From JADLGL01 sp050184415 (GTDB lineage Bacteria > Pseudomonadota > Alphaproteobacteria > Rhizobiales > Kaistiaceae), in contig JBFXAJ010000002.1 in the NCBI GenBank assembly GCA_050184415.1, forward strand, positions 62,001 through 126,000: 64,000 nt of DNA, read 5' to 3'. The position numbers and the translations under genes are program-made. Under the pieces are notes generated by a model that worked only from the letters and a program-made list of their open reading frames with translations, did not search any database and had not been told where the DNA came from. Of the stretch, positions 7,360-15,777 are shown piece by piece (position 1 is the stretch's first letter; the number at the start of each line of letters is the position of its first letter).

Positions 7360-8643
7360 CTACCGCCCGTCCTCGGAGCTGGCAGCAGCCTCGTCGCGCG
7401 GCGTCTCGGCGAATTCCGCCACGATCATCGCGAGCTCGCTCTGCCGCGAGATGTCGAGCTTCTCGTAGACGCGGCCGAGCGTGAAGCGGACGGTGCGTTC
7501 GGTATTGCCGACGCGGATCCCGGCATCGCGGGGCGAGAGGCCCGACCCGACAAGGGCAGCGATCCGCGCTTCCGCCGAGGTCAGGCCAAGGAGCTTCAGG
7601 GCCATCAGCGACGGCACGCCGCTCTTGCGGTCGGGGAGGGACATGACTGCCACCGCGCCGATCGACGGACCGCTACCGACCCCGAAGCAGCGGACGATGA
7701 TCGGCGTGCCGCCCTGACGGCGCCGCACGGCCAGCGGTTCGAGCCGACCCGTCCCCTTCCGGTTGATGACCTTGTGGACCAGGGCGTCGAGCGCCTTCTG
7801 GTCCTCCCTATTGTCGCTGACGAGCGCCCGCCCGACGATCCGCAGCCCGTCGCCGAGAATGGCCTCGGCCGCGTGATTGACGAAGACGACCTTGCCTTGC
7901 CGGTCCATGAACACGGCCGGCCGGCCGAGCTCGGAGAGGATGCTGAGAACGCCGACCCGGGCCTCCTCGTCGATGAGCTGCGCGTGCTCCCCCGGAAGCT
8001 GCGCCGGAGCGCCGAGGGTGATCGACGCGTTGCGGTGATGGCCGCCCCACATGAGCGCCGCGGGAGCAAGCCGCCTGAGGTCTGGATCGTCCGACAGGAT
8101 CTCCACCGAAAGGGGCTTGGCGGCGCCGAAATGGAGGCAGAAGGCCACCGGCATGATCCGGATGGCGCCGTTGGCCGCCTGGCCGAGATAGTAATGGACG
8201 CCGGACCTGATCTCCTCGGGCGGCGACGTCGGCTCCTCCAGCACCAGCCGGATGACGGCCTTGCCGTCCCTGATCCCATATGCCGTCAGCGTCCCGTGCT
8301 CGGTGGTCAGCTCTGCGCCGCCGGGCGAGACCGGCAGCCGGAGATACTGGCGCAGCGCGATCTCGGCCCGATCGGAGTAGAAGGCGGCGAGGAGGGCGCG
8401 GCCTTGCGAACCGTCGGCCGAATCGAAGCCCTCTACGTTCACGAAGACGAGGCATGCCGTGTAGGGAGAAATCCCCCAGCCGGCCGGCGCCGAATAGCAG
8501 TAGAAGGCGCCGGCGGGTGGGGACGCCAGCCGGATGCCCGGCGGGATCAGCGGCGCGATCGCGACCGGATCGAACAGGACGCCGATTTGTGCGAACTCGA
8601 TCCCGCTGAGCTGATAGGGCGGCGGTGGGATTTCGGTCGGCAT
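7360..8643 (-). CDS. Acetoacetate-decarboxylase-like / PAS / LuxR-HTH fusion regulator
   Basis: About 427 residues with three parts. Residues about 10-215 resemble the acetoacetate-decarboxylase (ADC) fold: an N-terminal aromatic/Asp segment ending in IPPGIR, a PYTACLVFVNVEG strand, and the DRAEIALRQYLRLP helix region where true ADC carries its catalytic lysine pair. No lysine pair is present here, so it is probably a ligand-binding relic. Residues about 225-340 form a PAS-like domain (GRPAVFMDRQGKVVFVNHAA). Residues about 350-412 form a LuxR/NarL-type HTH (LTSAEARIAALVGSGLSPRD, then RVYEKLDI). It should be a one-component transcription factor sensing a small organic acid (inference). ATG 8643 chosen; a GTG two codons upstream (8649) is an alternative. 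It is packed with a TRAP binding protein upstream and panE-like downstream. Confidence 0.78.
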   Translation of the reverse strand: MPTEIPPPPYQLSGIEFAQIGVLFDPVAIAPLIPPGIRLASPPAGAFYCYSAPAGWGISPYTACLVFVNVEGFDSADGSQGRALLAAFYSDRAEIALRQYLRLPVSPGGAELTTEHGTLTAYGIRDGKAVIRLVLEEPTSPPEEIRSGVHYYLGQAANGAIRIMPVAFCLHFGAAKPLSVEILSDDPDLRRLAPAALMWGGHHRNASITLGAPAQLPGEHAQLIDEEARVGVLSILSELGRPAVFMDRQGKVVFVNHAAEAILGDGLRIVGRALVSDNREDQKALDALVHKVINRKGTGRLEPLAVRRRQGGTPIIVRCFGVGSGPSIGAVAVMSLPDRKSGVPSLMALKLLGLTSAEARIAALVGSGLSPRDAGIRVGNTERTVRFTLGRVYEKLDISRQSELAMIVAEFAETPRDEAAASSEDGR

Positions 8644-8682
8644 TCTCACGGAGTCATGGTCGTCAGGACGGTCGGCGCTGGG

Positions 8683-9804
8683 CTAGAGCGCGCCGCGGCG
8701 CATCTGCGCGATGAGGTAGCTGTCGTAGCTGAATTCGGCGACCTGGAACCAGGCATACTCGGTGGCGCGGAACGCCAGCATGCTGTCGACGATCGTCCGG
8801 AAATCCTCGCTCTGGTCGCGGAGTTCGGCGACGAGTTCCCCGGTGGCAGCGAAGGCGGCGTCGAGGATGTCGGTGCCGAACGGCCGGAGCTCCGCGCCGC
8901 GGGCGATCAGGCGCGCCAGCGCCTGAGGGTTGCCGGCGTCGAAGCGCGCCTGCGTCACGACGTTTGCTTCGCCGGCAGCGGCAGCGAACATCGCCTGATA
9001 GGTCGGCGGCAGGCTCATCCACTGGTCGTAATTCACGAAGAAATGGAGGACGGTGCCGCCCTCCCACCAGCCCGGATAATAGTAGTACCGGGCGACGCGC
9101 TCCAGGCCGAGCTGCTCGTCGTCATAAGGGCCGACATACTCGGCCGCGTCGATCACGCCCCGTTCAAGGGCCGCATAGGTGTCCCCACCCGACAGTTGCT
9201 GCGGCACGACGCCGAGCTTGCCGAGCACCGCGCCGCCGAGCCCGGCCACGCGCATCTTGAGACCATCGAGATCGGCGAGCGACGAAATCTCGCGGCGAAA
9301 CCAGCCGCCCATCTGCGCGCCGGTATTTCCGCCCGGAATGCCGACGAGATTGAAGCGCCGGTAGAAGACGTTCATGAGGTCAATGCCTCTGCCGGCATAC
9401 ATCCAGGCGTTCTGCATCCGGCTATTCAGCCCGAAGGGCAGCGCGGTCCCGAGGGCGAAGGTCGGCTCCTTGCCCCAAAAGTAGATGCTGGACGAGAAGC
9501 AGCATTCCACCGAGCCCGAGCCGACGGCATCGACTACCTCGAAGGCCGGGACGAGTTCGCCCGCAGGGAAGACCTCGATCTCGAAGGCCCCGTCGGAAGC
9601 CTCGCGGACCGCGTCGGCAACGAGTTCGGCGGCACGATGCGGGATGTCGAGAACGCGCGGAAACGACGTCGGCATCCGCCAGCGGATCTGCGGGCGCGAC
9701 TGCGCGACGGCCGGCGCGGCGAGCGCCGCGGCCCCCGCGGCCGCGATTGGACCGAGCCCGGCCTTGATGACACCGCGCCGGTTCAACCCCTCCGCGACTC
9801 CCAT
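8683..9804 (-). CDS. dctP: TRAP transporter substrate-binding protein (DctP family)
   Basis: Periplasmic solute receptor of a tripartite ATP-independent transporter. 373 residues with a twin-arginine-like signal (NRRGVIKAG) and cleavage after PAVAQ; the mature start IRWRMPTSFPR and the dimer/arginine region GLKMRVAGLGG plus GVIDAAEYVGPYDD are typical of TakP/DctP-type 2-keto-acid or carboxylate binders. Start at ATG 9804 has a GGGGGGA ribosome-binding site; the frame is open far upstream over dctQ but that is antisense shadow. It is divergent from dctQ-dctM, with 112 bases between. Confidence 0.92.
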   Translation of the reverse strand: MGVAEGLNRRGVIKAGLGPIAAAGAAALAAPAVAQSRPQIRWRMPTSFPRVLDIPHRAAELVADAVREASDGAFEIEVFPAGELVPAFEVVDAVGSGSVECCFSSSIYFWGKEPTFALGTALPFGLNSRMQNAWMYAGRGIDLMNVFYRRFNLVGIPGGNTGAQMGGWFRREISSLADLDGLKMRVAGLGGAVLGKLGVVPQQLSGGDTYAALERGVIDAAEYVGPYDDEQLGLERVARYYYYPGWWEGGTVLHFFVNYDQWMSLPPTYQAMFAAAAGEANVVTQARFDAGNPQALARLIARGAELRPFGTDILDAAFAATGELVAELRDQSEDFRTIVDSMLAFRATEYAWFQVAEFSYDSYLIAQMRRGAL

Positions 9805-9916
9805 GCCGTCCCCCCGAGACACGAGCCTCCGTCCAAAGGTTATACTGCGCTGGCGCTCAGTCGGAGGCAACCAGGGCATATGCGCTCGTGCCTCCGGATC
9901 GTAACGGTGACTGTCC
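9805..9916. promoter_or_regulatory. Divergent dctP/dctQ control region with repeated GCCTCCG motif
   Basis: The 112-base divergent gap holds GCCTCCG at 9825-9831, its inverse CGGAGGC at 9862-9868, and a third copy GCCTCCG at 9890-9896. The first and second make an inverted repeat; copies one and three also share a preceding CG(A/T)-type context. These are candidate operators, possibly for the adjacent LuxR-type regulator (inference). Confidence 0.35.
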
Positions 9917-10492
9917 ATGCTCTTGACTCTGCTTCGACAGTTTTGCCGGCAGGCGGACCGCATCGCTGACGTCGCGGGCCGGCTTGCGCGATGGCTGCTC
10001 GTTGCCTGCATCACCGTGAGCGCGGCAAACACGATCGTCCGCAAGGTCTTCGCCACGAGCTCCAATGCGGCCCTCGAACTGCAGTGGCAGCTCTTCGCCG
10101 CGGCATTCCTGCTATCGGCCGGCTGGACCCTCAAGGCGGGGGCACAGATGCGCGTCGATGACCTCCGGCTTCGTCTCAGCAGCGTTGTCCGCGACCGGCT
10201 CGACCTCGTGCTGCTCCTCGGCCTCGCCTTTCCGGTCTGCGTTCTCTTCGTGGTCACCGCGGTGGAGCTCGCCGTCACCTCGATGGGGCTCCGTCTCGTC
10301 ACCGATGGTGGCTTGTCGATCGCCAGGTTCGCCGGTCCGGAGTACTCTCGCAACCCTGGCGGTCTTGCGGTCTGGCCCATCAAGTCACTGGTTGTACTCG
10401 GATTCTTCCTTCTCGCTTTACAGGTCCTGGCGGAGGCCGGAAAGCTGGTGCTCCGCCTCCGGGCACCTGTTCCCGAAGCGCCGCCGACCTAG
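9917..10492 (+). CDS. dctQ: TRAP transporter small permease subunit (DctQ)
   Basis: 191 residues with four hydrophobic segments (around residues 23-42, 58-75, 97-120 and 150-175), the architecture of the small membrane subunit. Motifs such as ELQWQLFAAAFLLSAGWTLK and MRVDDL match the DctQ family. It couples the large permease to the receptor in Na+-driven uptake. Ten bases separate it from dctM. Confidence 0.9.
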   Translation: MLLTLLRQFCRQADRIADVAGRLARWLLVACITVSAANTIVRKVFATSSNAALELQWQLFAAAFLLSAGWTLKAGAQMRVDDLRLRLSSVVRDRLDLVLLLGLAFPVCVLFVVTAVELAVTSMGLRLVTDGGLSIARFAGPEYSRNPGGLAVWPIKSLVVLGFFLLALQVLAEAGKLVLRLRAPVPEAPPT

Positions 10493-10501
10493 CCATCGGC
10501 G

Positions 10502-11911
10502 ATGGGGTGGGCGATCGAGAACGCGCCGGCGTTGATGTGCGGGACGCTCGTCCTCCTCATCCTGTCGGGGCTGCCGGTGGCGTTTGCCCTCGCCGCGACT
10601 GGAGCCGGCTGGATCTTCATCGGAATTCTTTCCGGCGCGATGGAGCCCGCGCTTTTCGGGCTGCTGCCGTCGCGGGTCTTCGGGATCATCTCGAACGAGA
10701 TGCTGCTCGCGATCCCGTTCTTCACCTTCATGGGCCTTGTGCTCGAACGGTCCGGCATCGCCGAGGACATGCTGCGGGCCTTCGGGCAACTGTTCGGGCA
10801 GGTCCGCGGCGGGCTCGCCGTTGCGGTCGTGCTCGTCGGCGCGGTCATCGCCGCGACGACCGGCGTCGTTGCCGCCGCCGTGACGGCGATCGGCCTCGTT
10901 TCCCTGCCGGTGATGCTCCGCCACCGCTACTCGCCGACGCTGACCATGGGGACGATCGCCGCCGCGGGGACCCTCGCGCAGATCATCCCACCGAGCCTGG
11001 TCCTGATCATCCTCGCCGAGCAGCTCGGCGTATCGGTCGGCGATATCTACACGGCGGCGGTCGGTCCGGGCCTCTGCCTCGTCGCGCTCTACGTCCTATA
11101 CGTGATGGTGGTGGGCTGGCTGTTCCCGGCATCGGCGCCCCCCGTTCCGGAGGAGGAGAACGCCGGGGCCGGCGGTCCGCTCCTCCTTCGTGCCGCAGCG
11201 AGCCTCGTCCTGCCGACGATCCTGATCGCCATCGTGCTCGGCTCGGTGCTTGCGGGGCTGGCGACGGCCACGGAGTCGGGTGCGCTCGGTGCGGTAGGCG
11301 TCGCCGGCCTTGGCCTCGTGCGGCGCCGCCTTTCACGGGACGTGATCCGGAGCGTGCTCGAGCAGACCGTCCGCCTGTCGTCGTCGATCCTTCTCATCAT
11401 CGTCGGGGCGTCGACCTTCGCCCTCGGCCTCTATGCGTTCGACGGCGCCGACTGGGTGTCGGCGCAGTTCGGCGCACTTCCCGGCGACGTCCGGGTGTTC
11501 CTCGCCGTCGTGTGCCTTGCGATCTTCGTCCTTTCGTTCTTCCTCGACTTCTTCGAGATCGCGTTCGTCGTCGTTCCGCTGCTCGTGCCGACGGCCGCGG
11601 CGCTGGGCGTGGACAACGTCTGGTTAGGCGTCCTGATCGCACTCGTCATTCAGACGGCATTCCTGCACCCGCCATTCGGGATCGCGATCTACGTGCTCCG
11701 CTCGCTCGCGCCGACGAAGGACTATCCGGATCCGAAATCCGGGCGCACGATACCGGCGGTCGCCAACCGTGCGATCTATGTCGGGGCGATCCCGTTCATC
11801 GTGCTCCAGGTCCTGATCGTGGCGGCCTTGATCTGGTTTGCGAGTCCGGCGGCTGAACCGGCGACGGCCGCTCCGCCGCTGCGCCTGGAGCTGCCGGCGC
11901 CACCAGCCTAG
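10502..11911 (+). CDS. dctM: TRAP transporter large permease subunit (DctM)
   Basis: 469 residues, about 12 membrane segments, with family motifs IPFFTFMGLVLERSGIAEDM, GLAVAVVLVGAVIAATTGVV and IIPPSLVLIILAEQLGVSVG. It forms the ion-coupled translocation channel. It directly follows dctQ. The length is within the DctM range, and the C-terminus carries a Pro/Ala-rich tail. Convergent with the SURF1 gene, 10 bases away. Confidence 0.93.
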   Translation: MGWAIENAPALMCGTLVLLILSGLPVAFALAATGAGWIFIGILSGAMEPALFGLLPSRVFGIISNEMLLAIPFFTFMGLVLERSGIAEDMLRAFGQLFGQVRGGLAVAVVLVGAVIAATTGVVAAAVTAIGLVSLPVMLRHRYSPTLTMGTIAAAGTLAQIIPPSLVLIILAEQLGVSVGDIYTAAVGPGLCLVALYVLYVMVVGWLFPASAPPVPEEENAGAGGPLLLRAAASLVLPTILIAIVLGSVLAGLATATESGALGAVGVAGLGLVRRRLSRDVIRSVLEQTVRLSSSILLIIVGASTFALGLYAFDGADWVSAQFGALPGDVRVFLAVVCLAIFVLSFFLDFFEIAFVVVPLLVPTAAALGVDNVWLGVLIALVIQTAFLHPPFGIAIYVLRSLAPTKDYPDPKSGRTIPAVANRAIYVGAIPFIVLQVLIVAALIWFASPAAEPATAAPPLRLELPAPPA

Positions 11912-11921
11912 CGCCGTCGCG

Positions 11922-12698
11922 CTACGCGTCCGGGGGCGCCGCCGCCTTGCGGCGCTGCCGGACCATGACGACGTAGATCACGACAAGGGCCACCGCGAGG
12001 CCATACCAGGTGATGGCGTATTGGAGATGGTTGTTGGAGAAGGTCACCTCGGTTTCGCCGCCCTGGGGTACGCCATTCGGCAGGGACGGGTCGAACGCCG
12101 CATCGATGTAGTAGGACGCGACATCCGCCGGCGGCAGCCCGCGGGCGGCCGCGATGGCAGCCGGATCGCGGGTGAACCAGAGGTTCGCCTCGACGTCGTT
12201 GGCGGGCGTGAAGGCGTTGGTGCCCTGCGGTTGTCGCAGGAGGCCGGTGACGGTCGTTACCCCCTCGATCTGGCCTTCCGGCCTCGTCTCGGGCTCCTTG
12301 AGATCTTCCGGAACGAAGCCGCGATTGACGATCACCCACCAGCCATCCACGGTCTCGAACGGCGTCAGGATGAAGTAGCCGGGCCCGCCGAGCGGTCCGT
12401 GCGGGTCGGCGAGGTTGCCGTAGACATGGGCCTCCTGATCGTTCCGGAACGTCCCGGTGACCGTGATCGGCCGATAGTCCGAGGTCGCGAAATCGAGCGC
12501 GGGCCAGGCGTCGGGCCCCGGCGCGGCGATAGCGCGTTCCGCGGTGCGCGTCTCGATCGTCTCGATGAGATCGTTCTTCCAGGCCAGGCGCTCGACCTGC
12601 CACGTGCCGAGGGCGCACAGGATCACGAAGCCGATCACCGCCGCGATGGTGAGCCCGCGGATGCCGCGGCCCGGCGCGGCGCTGGTGCGGTCCGTCAT
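11922..12698 (-). CDS. surf1: SURF1 family cytochrome c oxidase assembly protein
   Basis: Helps insert heme a into subunit I of aa3 oxidase. 258 residues with two membrane helices, near residues 14-32 and 225-245, bracketing a periplasmic domain. The LGTWQVERLAWK motif after helix 1, GTF near residue 90, the VNRGFVP motif and the NNHLQYAITWYGLA segment before helix 2 are SURF1 hallmarks. It is the last gene of the oxidase cluster on the minus strand, 4 bases after the DUF983 gene. Confidence 0.94.
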   Translation of the reverse strand: MTDRTSAAPGRGIRGLTIAAVIGFVILCALGTWQVERLAWKNDLIETIETRTAERAIAAPGPDAWPALDFATSDYRPITVTGTFRNDQEAHVYGNLADPHGPLGGPGYFILTPFETVDGWWVIVNRGFVPEDLKEPETRPEGQIEGVTTVTGLLRQPQGTNAFTPANDVEANLWFTRDPAAIAAARGLPPADVASYYIDAAFDPSLPNGVPQGGETEVTFSNNHLQYAITWYGLAVALVVIYVVMVRQRRKAAAPPDA

Positions 12699-12702
12699 TG
12701 GC

Positions 12703-13083
12703 TCAATCTTCGGAGAGGCGGCCTTCCTGGGCCTTGTGGCGGTACTGCACGCCGATGAACCAGCCCTTGAGGGGCCGGAGGAGGCCGATCGACAGGCCGA
12801 GCACCAGGGGCACCCAGACCACGGCGTGGAGCCAATAGGGCCAGCTCCACATCACTTCGACCACAAGGGCGAGGCCGACGACGATGAAGCCGACGATCAG
12901 GATGATGAAGACGGCCGGTCCGTCGCCGGAATCGGTGAAGTCGTATTTCAGACCGCAGACCGGGCACTCTTCGACAACGTCGAGGAAGCCCCTGAACATC
13001 TTGCCCTCGCCGCAGCGGGGGCAGCGTCCCCTCATCCCGGCCCTTGTGGGCGATGCGGTCTCGGAATGGGTCGCTTGTGACAT
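12703..13083 (-). CDS. DUF983 family membrane protein
   Basis: Small protein (126 residues) with an N-terminal zinc ribbon formed by CPRCGEG and CPVCGL and two membrane helices (around residues 58-78 and 85-105). It is habitually found between coxC and surf1 in alphaproteobacteria, so a role in oxidase maturation is presumed but not demonstrated. ATG 13083 lies just after the T-run of a terminator and has no Shine-Dalgarno. The in-frame ATG at 13035, preceded by AAGGG, would give MRGRCPRCG and may be the true start. Confidence 0.85.
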   Translation of the reverse strand: MSQATHSETASPTRAGMRGRCPRCGEGKMFRGFLDVVEECPVCGLKYDFTDSGDGPAVFIILIVGFIVVGLALVVEVMWSWPYWLHAVVWVPLVLGLSIGLLRPLKGWFIGVQYRHKAQEGRLSED

Positions 13084-13091
13084 CGGACTGC

Positions 13092-13127
13092 AAAAAAGGG
13101 GTGGCGGCGCCCGGGACGCCGCCGCCC
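13092..13127 (-). terminator. Intrinsic terminator/attenuator between coxC and DUF983
   Basis: Read on the minus strand: GGCGGCG, 7-base loop, CGCCGCC (13103-13123) with further G/C pairs outside, then ACCCC and six T (13097-13092). It follows the coxC stop by about 10 bases and precedes the annotated DUF983 ATG by 9. It would reduce transcription into DUF983-surf1. Confidence 0.7.
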
Positions 13128-13136
13128 GGATTTTCC

Positions 13137-13970
13137 CTAGTGGTAGACGCCGTTCCAGCCGCCCCAGACGTAGACAAAGATGAAGAGGAACAGCCAGACG
13201 ACGTCGACGAAGTGCCAATACCAGGCCGCGGCTTCGAAGCCGAAATGCTGCTGCGGCGTGAAGTGACCGCGCACCGCCCGGAAGAAGCAGACGATCAGGA
13301 AGATCGTCCCGATCAGGACGTGGGCGCCATGGAAGCCCGTCGCCATGAAGAAGGTCGAGCCGTAGATGCCGCCGACATAGGAGAACGAGGCGTTGGCGTA
13401 CTCGTAGACCTGGACGCCCGTGAAGGTGATGCCGAGGGCGATCGTGAGCGCAAGACCCCAGACCAGGCCCTTGCGGTTGTTGTGCAGGAGCGCGTGGTGC
13501 GCCCAGGTGATCGTCGTGCCCGAAGTGAGCAGGATCAGCGTGTTCAGGAGCGGCAGGTGCCAGGGATCGAACACCTCGACGCCCTGCGGCGGCCAGGTCC
13601 CGCCGGTTATTTCGGTGCGGCTATACTGGAGGAGGTCGTCCGGGAACATCGCCGCGTCGAAGAACACCCAGAACCAGGCGACGAAGAACATCACCTCGGA
13701 AGCGATGAACAGGAACATGCCGTAGCGGAGGTGGAGCTGGACCACCGGCGTATGGAACCCGCCATGCGCCTCGTTGATCACGTCCTTCCACCACACGAAC
13801 ATCGTGTAGAAGACGCCGAGGAAGCCCGGGATCAGCCACAGGAGGCTCGACCCGTGCATCACGGAGATGAAGCCGAGGGCCAGGATGAAGCCCGAGATCG
13901 CGCCGGTGATCGGCCACGGACTCGGGTTTACGAGGTGATAGTCGTGATGCTTGACGTGTGCCTCAGCCAT
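13137..13970 (-). CDS. ctaE: Cytochrome c oxidase subunit III
   Basis: 277 residues, seven membrane helices, with subunit III motifs KHHDYHLVNPSPWP at the N-terminus, FFVAWFWVFFDAA (including the conserved acidic/aromatic region), TGFHGAHVLIG and the C-terminal WYWHFVDVVWLFLF. Part of the aa3-type terminal oxidase in the inner membrane. ATG 13970 is preceded by GGAGAG at proper spacing; an upstream in-frame TTG (13988) is less likely. Confidence 0.96.
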   Translation of the reverse strand: MAEAHVKHHDYHLVNPSPWPITGAISGFILALGFISVMHGSSLLWLIPGFLGVFYTMFVWWKDVINEAHGGFHTPVVQLHLRYGMFLFIASEVMFFVAWFWVFFDAAMFPDDLLQYSRTEITGGTWPPQGVEVFDPWHLPLLNTLILLTSGTTITWAHHALLHNNRKGLVWGLALTIALGITFTGVQVYEYANASFSYVGGIYGSTFFMATGFHGAHVLIGTIFLIVCFFRAVRGHFTPQQHFGFEAAAWYWHFVDVVWLFLFIFVYVWGGWNGVYH

Positions 13971-14057
13971 CTCTTGCTCTCCACTCAATCCGACCGGCTC
14001 GCGGCGTAACCGCGCCTCCGGCTGCCATGCCCGCCCCCTCGCGGGCTTCTTGCTTTC

Positions 14058-14678
14058 TTAGCCGCCCCCGGCCGCTGCGTCGGCCTGGGCCACCGGCCGC
14101 GCCGCCGCACCCGTCGGGTAGAACGTATAGGACAGCGTAATGGTGTCGATGTAGTCCAGGAGCGGATCGTCGGCCAAGGCCGGATCCACGTAGAACAGCA
14201 CCGGCAACTCGGCGACCTCGCCAGGCGCCAGCTCCTGCACGGTGAAGCAGAAGCACTCGACCTTGTCGAAGTAGCGCCCGACGCTCTCGGGCGTCACGTT
14301 GAAGACCGCCGTCCCTTCGGTGTCATGACCGGTCAGGTTGGTCGCCCGGTAGGCGACGAGGGCCGTCTCGCCGAGGCGGACATTGACCGCCCGCTGGGCC
14401 GGCTCGAACCGCCAGCCGAGCTCGGCCGCGATGTTGGCGTCGAACTGGACGCGCACCATGCGGTCGAGGATACGGTCGCTCTCCCGGTCGACCCGCTGGG
14501 TGGTTCCGCCATAGCCGGTCACCCGGCAGAAGAGGTCGTAGAGCGGCACCGCGGCGAACGACGCGCCGACCATGCCGAACACCACGCCGAGCGTGATGAA
14601 CGCCGTGCGGCGGCGGCGGCGCAGCGCCTTCCGCGGATCGATCGGCCGGGTCGCCTGAAGCTCGGTGCCGTCCGTCAT
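14058..14678 (-). CDS. ctaG: Cytochrome c oxidase assembly protein CtaG/Cox11
   Basis: Delivers copper to the CuB site of subunit I. 206 residues: a basic N-terminus (RRRRR), one membrane helix at about residues 28-48, then a periplasmic domain with the copper motif ECFCFTVQELAPGE and YDLFCRVTGYGG after the helix. The C-terminal segment after TITLSYTFY is Ala-rich. The start ATG overlaps the stop of the small CoxF-like gene (ATGA), so the two are translationally coupled. Confidence 0.95.
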   Translation of the reverse strand: MTDGTELQATRPIDPRKALRRRRRTAFITLGVVFGMVGASFAAVPLYDLFCRVTGYGGTTQRVDRESDRILDRMVRVQFDANIAAELGWRFEPAQRAVNVRLGETALVAYRATNLTGHDTEGTAVFNVTPESVGRYFDKVECFCFTVQELAPGEVAELPVLFYVDPALADDPLLDYIDTITLSYTFYPTGAAARPVAQADAAAGGG

Positions 14679-14848
14679 CACAACGGCCGGGAAATCATGC
14701 TGGACCCGTTGGCCAGCGTCAGCGCAAGCATGAGGACGACCAGCGCACCGATGGCGATGGCAAGCGCGAGCGACCGGCTGCGCCGGCTCTTGCGCTGCGC
14801 TTCGGTGAGGCGGATCTCGTCGTCGGACATTTCGGTTCCCGAGGCCAT
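14678..14848 (-). CDS. Small CoxF-like protein of the oxidase operon
   Basis: 56 residues (50 if the second ATG at 14830 is used). A charged N-terminus (SDDEIRLTEAQRKSRRSRS) is followed by one membrane helix (LALAIAIGALVVLMLAL). It starts by overlapping the ctaB stop and ends overlapping the ctaG start, both by ATGA-type overlaps, so it is firmly embedded in the operon. Small proteins at this position are called CoxF in alphaproteobacteria; their function is unproven. Confidence 0.85.
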   Translation of the reverse strand: MASGTEMSDDEIRLTEAQRKSRRSRSLALAIAIGALVVLMLALTLANGSSMISRPL

Positions 14849-15777
14849 CAGAACCAACCCAGGGCGTCGAGGCCGCGATCGACGAGGAGCGCGACGAACA
14901 GCACGAAGAGATAGAATAGCGAGTAGCCGAACATCCCGCGGGCGGCGAGGCGGTCGAGCCCACCCGAGCGGACGATCGGGATCGCCTTCCAGATCATCAT
15001 CGCGCCAAGGCCGGCGGCGACGATTCCGTAGGCGGGCGATGCAAGGCCGATGAAGGCCGGCGCAACGCCGATCGGGGCGAGGATGATGGAATAGACGAGG
15101 ATCTGGCGGGCCGTCGCGGCTTCGCCGGCCACGTTCGGCAGCATCGGCACGCCGGCGCGCTTGTAGTCCTCGGTCTTCAGAAGCGCGAGCGCCCAGAAGT
15201 GCGGCGGCGTCCACATGAAGATGATGAGGAAGAGGACGACGCTTTCAAGCGTGATGGAATTGGTGACGGCCGCCCAGGCGACGAGCGGCGGCAAAGCACC
15301 GGCGGCCCCGCCGATGACGATGTTCTGCGGTGTCCAGCGCTTCAGCCACATCGTGTAGATGACCGCGTAGAAGAAGATGGTGAAGGCGAGGAGCCCGGCG
15401 GCGAGCCAATTGGCGGCAAGGCCGAGGATCGCAACCGACATCACCGAAAGCACGATGCCGAAGGCGAGCGCGTCGCTCGGACGGACGCGGCCCGATGGGA
15501 TCGGCCGCAGCCGGGTCCGCGCCATCTTGGCGTCGATGTCGGCGTCGTACCACATGTTGAGGGCGCCCGAGGCCCCGGCACCAACCGCGATCGCCAGCCA
15601 CGACGCGAACGCCTCGACGAGGTTCATGCCGCCCGGGGCGAGCACGAGGCCGACGAACGCCGTGAACACGACGAGCACCATGACCCTCGGCTTCAGCAGC
15701 GTGATGAAGTCACGCGCCGTTGCGGTCGAGATCGCCGGCGCCGCCTCGGGCGCGTCGAGCTTCTCTACGAAGGCCAT
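14848..15777 (-). CDS. ctaB: Protoheme IX farnesyltransferase (heme O synthase)
   Basis: Converts heme B to heme O, precursor of heme A for the oxidase. UbiA-superfamily membrane protein of 309 residues. First Asp-rich site NMWYDADIDAKM followed by RTRLRPIPSGR, and second loop LLKTEDYKRAGVPMLP are diagnostic of the family. Lies between ctaD and the small CoxF-like gene in the oxidase cluster. Confidence 0.96.
   Translation of the reverse strand: MAFVEKLDAPEAAPAISTATARDFITLLKPRVMVLVVFTAFVGLVLAPGGMNLVEAFASWLAIAVGAGASGALNMWYDADIDAKMARTRLRPIPSGRVRPSDALAFGIVLSVMSVAILGLAANWLAAGLLAFTIFFYAVIYTMWLKRWTPQNIVIGGAAGALPPLVAWAAVTNSITLESVVLFLIIFMWTPPHFWALALLKTEDYKRAGVPMLPNVAGEAATARQILVYSIILAPIGVAPAFIGLASPAYGIVAAGLGAMMIWKAIPIVRSGGLDRLAARGMFGYSLFYLFVLFVALLVDRGLDALGWF

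Noticed and set aside
6466..9969. A 1167-codon open frame on the plus strand
   Set aside because: It is antisense to panE-like, the ADC/PAS/LuxR regulator and dctP, all of which have clear homology and start signals. Long antisense frames are expected at this GC content; the translation is Arg/Ala/Pro-rich without motifs.
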